Part shown: one piece after another, positions 6,421 through 10,018 of the stretch | Layout of the letters: every line of letters begins with the position of its first letter | How positions within the stretch are numbered: the stretch's first letter is position 1 | DNA from: Halioxenophilus sp964342265 | Lineage (GTDB): Bacteria; Pseudomonadota; Gammaproteobacteria; Pseudomonadales; Cellvibrionaceae | Length of the DNA stretch: 10,018 bases | Assembly (NCBI GenBank): GCA_964342265.1 | Contig: CAYFFE010000123.1 | Span: 1 to 10,018, forward strand | Direction: 5' to 3' | The notes under the pieces: model-generated | Database searches by the model: none | Told to the model about the DNA's origin: nothing | Seen by the model: the letters and a program-made list of their open reading frames with translations, nothing else | Position numbers and translations under genes: made by a program

Positions 6421-6492
6421 ATGGCGTGTAAGAAAGTACGGTGCAAGAAAGTTCGATGTAAGGATCGGAAAACGTTGGATGACCATTATTAG
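6421..6492 (+). CDS. Candidate 23-residue Cys/Lys/Arg-rich repeat microprotein
   Basis: The reading frame encodes MA, two exact CKKVR pentapeptides, a third related unit CKDRK, then TLDDHY and a stop. The cysteines fall every five residues (3, 8, 13). The DNA behind the repeat is a 15-bp tandem repeat. Units one and two differ at three bases (tgt/tgc, gta/gtt, cgg/cga), all silent third positions in this frame. In the overlapping frame the same changes would replace Val, Tyr and Gly. That pattern suggests selection on this frame. GAGG at 6406-6409 is a possible but distant ribosome site (11 bases from the ATG). An orphan plus-strand terminator lies downstream at 6752-6784. I do not recognise the family; Cys/Lys/Arg spacing would allow metal or nucleic-acid binding, but this is speculation. 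It is too short to exclude chance. Confidence 0.42.
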   Translation: MACKKVRCKKVRCKDRKTLDDHY

Positions 6493-6751
6493 AAAGAAAA
6501 TAAATAAGCCGAATAAAAGGCTCTTAGAGGCAAGTAATACCAAGCAAAAACTACGAAGAGGTAAAGCCGAACAATGTGGAAAAAGTTATTTACAATTAAT
6601 CCAGATAAATAAATTCAAAACGTTATTATTGCCAAATACTAAACACAAGCAAGCAAAATATTTTAAGTGCTCGCTTTGTGTATATCGCTGAAAAAACGTT
6701 AAAACTTATTTGATGTACCAGAGATAAGGCCGGTTAAATAAATTTCAACGC

Positions 6752-6784
6752 CTACCGTTTACTGGCCGATAAACGGTAGTTTTT
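6752..6784 (+). terminator. Intrinsic terminator, plus strand, with no obvious gene
   Basis: CTACCGTTTA (6752-6761) pairs perfectly with TAAACGGTAG (6770-6779) around an 8-base loop and is followed by TTTTT (6780-6784). The minus strand has no U-run after the stem, so the element is directional. The only plus-strand candidates upstream are the microprotein at 6421 or an uncharacterised RNA, since the flanking ibpA and MOSC genes are both on the minus strand. Confidence 0.82.
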
Positions 6785-6846
6785 CAGTGCTTGTACGCGT
6801 AGCAATACGTGGCCGTCGGAATCCGGCGCTGCCAGCAAAGCTGCGC

Positions 6847-7302
6847 TCAACGCCGAACGATAACTTCGTCGCCAATACGAATTATGCCGTCTTGTCGCAC
6901 CCGCGAGCACACACCGCCGCGCCAGTCTGGAGTGAGCGCTTGTGTGAGCCCGGCGTGTTGTGCGTCCATGCGATGGCAGGGATCGGTTTCTCGAGTAATT
7001 TCCAAAATCACCTCGCCAATGTAAATGTGAGCACCCACATCGCGGGCATTAAAGGTAAAGCCTTCGAGCAGCAAATTGGCGCGGCGCGTGGTCCAAGGCA
7101 GGTCTGCGTCCACGTCCGCGCAAGCGGACTCCCAGGCTTCCCGGCTCAGTAGGGTCACTTGGCGTTTGCTGGGCTTACCACGACAATCCCCCTGTACGCC
7201 ATTTTGTCGATCGATGGCACTGGCTGTGAGTGTTTCCATAGGCACGCGTGGTGCCGCGCGGCGGGCTATGCCAATGAGCGTTCCGGATTTTAAGGCATTC
7301 AT
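6847..7302 (-). CDS. MOSC domain-containing protein
   Basis: A 151-residue single-domain MOSC protein, the fold shared with the C-terminal part of molybdenum cofactor sulfurases and with YiiM-type enzymes. Such proteins bind the molybdenum cofactor or carry sulfur, often in reduction of N-hydroxylated compounds. Visible marks are GVQGDCRGK (35-43), RQVTLLS (47-53), the RRANLL motif (73-78; usually SRANLL), DPCHRMD (107-113) with the conserved cysteine at 109, and IRIGDEV (141-147). Two further cysteines lie in GDCRGK and GGVCSRV. There is no signal peptide, so it is probably cytoplasmic. No clear Shine-Dalgarno precedes the ATG. It is divergent from the M23 gene with 24 bases between the starts. 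The substrate cannot be told from the sequence. Confidence 0.87.
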   Translation of the reverse strand: MNALKSGTLIGIARRAAPRVPMETLTASAIDRQNGVQGDCRGKPSKRQVTLLSREAWESACADVDADLPWTTRRANLLLEGFTFNARDVGAHIYIGEVILEITRETDPCHRMDAQHAGLTQALTPDWRGGVCSRVRQDGIIRIGDEVIVRR

Positions 7303-7326
7303 AAATTTTCTATTTAGGATAAGTCG

Positions 7327-7854
7327 TTGAAAACAATCAAAAAACGTTATGCGGTATTGGTCGCAGTAGCGGGCCTATTGGCGCTGGCTTGGTGTGTGCC
7401 CGAGCCCAAAGTCATGCCCGTTGCCGGTGCCAGCGCCAAAGATTGGCACAAGGACAGCTTTTGGTACAGCCCCTGGGGGTCGTCCGGCGTGCACAAGGGG
7501 ATTGATATTTTCGCCGCCAAAGGTACCCCAGTGGTGGCCACCAGCCATTTATGGGTGTTGTTTAAAGGCGAATTCAGTAGAGGCGGTAAAGTGGTGCTGG
7601 CGTTGGGGACCAAGTGGCGCTTGCATTATTTTGCCCATCTCGATGGCATTGAGCCGGATTTAGCCACTTGGTTATCGGCGGGTACGCCCATCGGTACCGT
7701 GGGCGATAGCGGCAACGCCCTGGGCAAACCGGCGCATTTACACTATTCGATTGTATCCCTAGTGCCGCAATTTGCCGCCATCGACAACACCGAGCAAGGT
7801 CATAAAAAAGCGTTTTACTTAAACCCCAGCCGGTATTTGGCTGGAGTTGATTAA
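7327..7854 (+). CDS. M23 family metallopeptidase, membrane-anchored
   Basis: A 175-residue LytM/M23 zinc peptidase domain, expected to cut or bind peptidoglycan peptides in the periplasm. Residues 1-8 are basic (MKTIKKRY) and 9-22 hydrophobic, an N-terminal signal or anchor. A Cys at 23 (LAWC) resembles a lipobox, but Trp before it is atypical. Metal-site motifs are intact: His56 and Asp60 (HKGID), His104 (YFAHL), and His137/His139 (HLH). GDSGNALGKPAHLHYS (126-141) is the usual M23 ending. It lacks coiled-coil or LysM modules, so it is a minimal enzyme. The start is a TTG with AGGA (7316-7319) seven bases upstream and an in-frame stop four codons before; no ATG is available near the N-terminus. 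It ends 15 bases from the convergent coiled-coil gene. Confidence 0.88.
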   Translation: MKTIKKRYAVLVAVAGLLALAWCVPEPKVMPVAGASAKDWHKDSFWYSPWGSSGVHKGIDIFAAKGTPVVATSHLWVLFKGEFSRGGKVVLALGTKWRLHYFAHLDGIEPDLATWLSAGTPIGTVGDSGNALGKPAHLHYSIVSLVPQFAAIDNTEQGHKKAFYLNPSRYLAGVD

Positions 7855-7869
7855 ACCGCCAAAGCCGAT

Positions 7870-8115
7870 TTAGGGCAGATGCAGTAATTTTTTTAAATCG
7901 GCAATCAGCATCTGGCTGAAGTCTTTTAAATGGCCGTAGCGCTCTTCCACCTCTTCCATGGATTCTTCCAGGTGATCGATCAGCTCGTGCTGTTCTTCGG
8001 CTTTTAGTTGCGCCAGTTTGGCTTTCATATCGGCCAATTTAGCTTCTAAATGGCCGATTTTGTCTTCCAATTCCCGGCGCTGTTGGTGCACTTTATCGAT
8101 ATCAACGTCACTCAT
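7870..8115 (-). CDS. Small coiled-coil protein, Na/Pi transporter operon
   Basis: An 81-residue protein of unknown function. Most of it is predicted helix with heptad-like hydrophobic spacing from about residue 8 to 62 (RELEDKIGHLEAKLADMKAKLAQLKAEEQ and on), rich in Glu, Lys and Leu. The C-terminal tail FSQMLIADLKKLLHLP is a short amphipathic helix. There is no signal peptide or clear membrane segment. GGAG lies eight bases before the ATG. The gene begins 14 bases after the stop of the Na/Pi cotransporter, so the two are almost certainly co-transcribed. Some Na/Pi transporters carry a fused helical PhoU-like domain, so this could be a small helical partner, but it is much shorter than PhoU and I see no PhoU motif. 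Confidence 0.75.
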   Translation of the reverse strand: MSDVDIDKVHQQRRELEDKIGHLEAKLADMKAKLAQLKAEEQHELIDHLEESMEEVEERYGHLKDFSQMLIADLKKLLHLP

Positions 8116-8129
8116 GGCAGTTTCTCCGG

Positions 8130-9287
8130 TTAGCTGAATTGATTACTGGCAATGATAAGCACTGCAGGAATCACCATAAAAACGATTCCAATGTAGGCGA
8201 CAATGGTGAGCTTGTTTTTCACCGCTGCACCGGCCATCCACTCGGCGCAGATCACCGGCAGATTGCGCAGTGGTGGAATGCTGTAAATAAAGATTACACC
8301 GAGCAGGTTGTAGCAAAAGTGCACTAGGGCAATTTCCATGGCCAGCACAGCGGTGGGGCCGGAAATCGCCGTAGCGGCCAAAATACCGGTTATGCAGGTG
8401 CCGATGTTGGAACCCAGGGTAAACGGGTAAATCTGCCGCAGGCTAAACACGCCGCTGCCGGCTAACGGCACAATCAAGCTGGTGGTGGTCGAGGACGACT
8501 GAACCAGCACGGTTATCAAGGTGCCCGAGCCAATGCCGGCAATGGGGCCGCGACCAATGGCGTTGTGCAACAATTCCTTGGCTTTACCCACCATTAAAAC
8601 GCGCAATAACTTGCCGATGTAAGTGATGGACAAAAAGATACACACCACGCCCAAAACAATCATGATGACGCCGGCAGGTACATCCGATAATCCCGAGTGC
8701 AGTAGGCTTTTAATCAAATCCACCGGCGGCGATACGGCTGCTTTAACCACATTAAAGTCGCCCATGGCCACCGAACCACCACCCACCAAGCCTTCGGAAA
8801 GGGCGTGGCCGATTTTTTCTAAGAAACCAAACATCATCTCCAGCGGCAAAAAGATTGCGACCGCCAGCAGATTAAAAAAGTCGTGAATGGTTGCCGCAGA
8901 AAAGGCCCGGCGGAATTCATCGCCGTGGCGCACGTGGCCCAGGCTGACGATGGTGTTGGTGATGGTGGTACCGATGTTGGCCCCCATCACCATGGGAATG
9001 GCAATGCTCACTGGCAAACCGCCGGCTACCAAGCCAACGATGATGGAGGTCACGGTGCTAGACGACTGAATCAATGCCGTGGCCACGGTGCCGATCACCA
9101 GGCCGGTAATGGGGTTGCTGGCAAATTCGAACAGGTCGCGGGCGCTGTCGCCGGCGGATAATTTAAAGCCGCCGCCAATCAGCGATACGGCCACCAGCAG
9201 CAGGTAAACGAGACCGGCCACAAAAATCCAGTTGAGCCAATTGGGTTGTTTTTCAGGAGCGAGGTCTGCGGAAGTGTTAGCAGTCAT
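8130..9287 (-). CDS. Na+/phosphate cotransporter, NptA/PNaS family
   Basis: An inner-membrane sodium-dependent phosphate symporter of 385 residues, close to the length of bacterial NptA proteins. The fold is an inverted repeat. The first half has QSSST (74-78) followed by MGANIGTT (101-108); the second has QSSST (263-267) followed by LGSNIGTC (291-298). These QSSS and GxNIGT motifs form the substrate and sodium sites in the SLC34/NptA family. Hydrophobic segments begin at about residue 17 and continue to about 380, consistent with eight or more membrane spans. There is no C-terminal PhoU domain. The start lacks a clear Shine-Dalgarno; the N-terminus MTANTSADLAPEKQPN is a short polar tail before the first span. 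A Pho-box-like site lies about 90 bases upstream and the small coiled-coil gene follows in the same operon. Confidence 0.93.
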   Translation of the reverse strand: MTANTSADLAPEKQPNWLNWIFVAGLVYLLLVAVSLIGGGFKLSAGDSARDLFEFASNPITGLVIGTVATALIQSSSTVTSIIVGLVAGGLPVSIAIPMVMGANIGTTITNTIVSLGHVRHGDEFRRAFSAATIHDFFNLLAVAIFLPLEMMFGFLEKIGHALSEGLVGGGSVAMGDFNVVKAAVSPPVDLIKSLLHSGLSDVPAGVIMIVLGVVCIFLSITYIGKLLRVLMVGKAKELLHNAIGRGPIAGIGSGTLITVLVQSSSTTTSLIVPLAGSGVFSLRQIYPFTLGSNIGTCITGILAATAISGPTAVLAMEIALVHFCYNLLGVIFIYSIPPLRNLPVICAEWMAGAAVKNKLTIVAYIGIVFMVIPAVLIIASNQFS

Positions 9288-9377
9288 GGGGACTAAACGG
9301 TCTCTTAGTTGTATCGATGGTTGTTATTGTTGATAGCACCGATCTTGTGTGTGAGCGAGTTATTGTGTGAATAAAGC

Positions 9378-9395
9378 TTGAATGTTTTATGACAA
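9378..9395 (-). promoter_or_regulatory. Pho-box-like PhoB site upstream of the Na/Pi operon
   Basis: The minus strand reads TTGTCAT-AAAA-CATTCAA. The PhoB consensus is CTGTCAT-A(A/T)A(A/T)-CTGTCA(C/T). The first half matches at six of seven bases, the spacer is perfect, and the second half matches at about four of seven. A weak -10 (CACAAT) follows ten bases later, the usual arrangement where the Pho box replaces the -35. Control by phosphate starvation is inferred from the match and the gene. Confidence 0.5.
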
Positions 9396-9409
9396 CAGCC
9401 GTATCAACC

Positions 9410-9442
9410 CGGGTAAAGACGCGCTTAACACCGCTTTACCCG
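9410..9442. repeat. 9-bp inverted repeat
   Basis: CGGGTAAAG (9410-9418) and CTTTACCCG (9434-9442) are perfect reverse complements with a 15-base spacer. It sits between the partial TPR gene and the Na/Pi promoter region. No T-run follows on either strand. It may be a protein-binding site or an RNA hairpin in the TPR gene's 3' region. Confidence 0.5.
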
Positions 9443-9454
9443 AGCAATTATCTT

Positions 9455-9485
9455 AAAAAGATGACCTTTAAAAGATCGCCTTTTT
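9455..9485 (-). terminator. Probable terminator after the TPR gene
   Basis: On the minus strand, AAAAAGGCGATC (9485-9474) pairs with GGTCATCTTTTT (9466-9455), with two G-U pairs and one mismatch around a 7-base loop. It starts 17 bases after the stop codon of the TPR gene. The U-run is part of the stem, and the plus strand has a similar form, so it may work in both directions. The stem is AU-rich and not strong. Confidence 0.5.
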
Positions 9486-9502
9486 ATAAAAGAGTAACGA
9501 AG

Positions 9503-10018
9503 CTACAAACGCTGCAACTGATCGGCCGCCGCCTGGCCCAACTCACCGCCGGCTTGCTGTACGGCTTGTAGCATTTGCCGCGCTTGCTCGGTATTGCCCA
9601 AACCCAGTTCGGCTTGAGCCTGGTAGTAGGTGCCCACTTGGCTCGGTAGCAAGCCATTGCTGTTATTGAGATCGCGCTGGGCGGCGCGGTAGTCTTTTTG
9701 CTCCAGCGCTAAAATGCCGCGATACAAGTGACTGGCAAAATATTCATCGTTTAACGCCAGCGCTTTATCAAAGGAGTTCTGCGCTTGGCTGGTTTGATTG
9801 CTTTGCATTTGCAGCCGGCCCAAGGTGATCCAAAACTGCGACTCGCGATCTTGACGCTTAATGGCTTGGCGAACCTTATCGGCAGCCTGGGCGTATTGTT
9901 TTTCGCCGGCCAATTTTTGCGCCTGCTGATGCAGCTCGTAGGCGGGTTTGTCCTGGCGAATTTGCTGGGTGGCGCGCTGGTAAGCGGCCCGGTTGCGAAC
10001 GCCGGAAGGTAACTCACG
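9503..10018 (-). CDS. C-terminal TPR region, probable M48-family metalloprotease (partial)
   Basis: The last 171 codons of a gene that continues beyond the right edge of the window; the frame is open through position 10018, so any start inside the window is not the true one. The visible part is helical with TPR-like repeats: a first helix pair around AYELHQQAQKLAGEKQYAQAADKVRQAI, then LGRLQMQSNQTSQAQNSFDKALALND, then YRGILALEQKDYRAAQRDLNNSNGLLP, and AQAELGLGNTEQARQML. The segment LPSGVRNRAAYQRAT plus KPAYEL before the first repeat resembles the linker between the protease and the C-terminal TPR domain of BepA-like M48 enzymes of the periplasm, which survey outer-membrane proteins. The HEXXH catalytic part would lie outside the window, so the M48 name is inferred; TPR identity is firmer. 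Confidence 0.68.
   Translation of the reverse strand, partial: RELPSGVRNRAAYQRATQQIRQDKPAYELHQQAQKLAGEKQYAQAADKVRQAIKRQDRESQFWITLGRLQMQSNQTSQAQNSFDKALALNDEYFASHLYRGILALEQKDYRAAQRDLNNSNGLLPSQVGTYYQAQAELGLGNTEQARQMLQAVQQAGGELGQAAADQLQRL

Larger units (their letters stand above)
6348..6846. other. AT-rich region without a confidently assigned gene
   Basis: This stretch of about 500 bases between the ibpA promoter and the MOSC gene has no recognisable protein family on either strand. It contains the candidate microprotein at 6421-6492, a 95-codon very basic open frame at 6404-6691 judged spurious, and a plus-strand terminator at 6752-6784. The 260 bases between the microprotein stop and the terminator are AT-rich with many stops; they could be a long 3' untranslated region or a small RNA. 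A weak plus-strand promoter is imaginable (TTGTTA at 6337-6342, TATTTT about 18 bases later) but is not convincing. Confidence 0.5.

Noticed and set aside
6574..6612. 12-residue frame (MWKKLFTINPDK)
   Set aside because: Too short, with a poorly spaced GAGG upstream and no supporting pattern such as repeats or codon bias.
6404..6691. 95-codon very basic open frame on the plus strand
   Set aside because: No ribosome site and no recognisable domain; repeat differences in 6427-6468 are non-synonymous in this frame but silent in the overlapping 23-codon frame. Probably a chance frame in AT-rich DNA.
7820..7875. Terminator between the convergent M23 and coiled-coil genes
   Set aside because: Only a six-pair TTTGGC/GCCAAA stem with a long loop and no T-run is present, too weak to call.
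8139..9161. Plus-strand frames antisense to the Na/Pi transporter
   Set aside because: They mirror the repeated Gly/Ser-rich transporter codons and have no protein family features.

Overview
The window looks like ordinary chromosomal DNA from a gammaproteobacterium, possibly a marine or polysaccharide-degrading lineage of the Cellvibrionaceae type. The clues are a MetE/MetR pair, an IbpA protein very like the enterobacterial one, a DUF4382 lipoprotein and a NptA-type Na/Pi symporter. The genus is a guess. I see no transposase, phage gene, integrase, tRNA, rRNA or CRISPR array.

Layout. 1-1256: a perfect 17-bp hairpin, a DUF4382 lipoprotein gene (+), and a nested inverted repeat where it converges with metE. 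1257-4824: the methionine region. metE (-) is divergent from its regulator metR (+), with a candidate operator between them. metR is followed closely by a small DUF1971 (YeaR-like) gene and a strong terminator. 4862-6347: a heat-shock block of two small heat-shock protein genes (-). ibpA has a good sigma-32-type promoter and a ROSE-like RNA thermometer. The second hsp20 has its own possible Shine-Dalgarno-masking hairpin, and its stop codon sits in a 17-bp tandem repeat. 6348-6846: a largely empty AT-rich stretch. It holds a candidate 23-residue Cys/Lys/Arg-rich microprotein and an orphan plus-strand terminator. 6847-7854: a MOSC-domain gene (-) and an M23 peptidase gene (+), divergent with only 24 bp between their starts. 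7870-9287: a Na/Pi cotransporter gene and a small coiled-coil gene in one minus-strand operon, with a Pho-box-like site upstream. 9503-10018: the C-terminal TPR part of a larger protein running off the window, probably an M48-type metalloprotease.

Most genes are recognisable families. The most interesting material lies between them: two possible RNA thermometers, the repeat microprotein whose first two repeat copies differ only at synonymous positions, the orphan terminator, and the candidate Pho-regulated transporter/coiled-coil pair. I found no clear previously undescribed multi-gene system.
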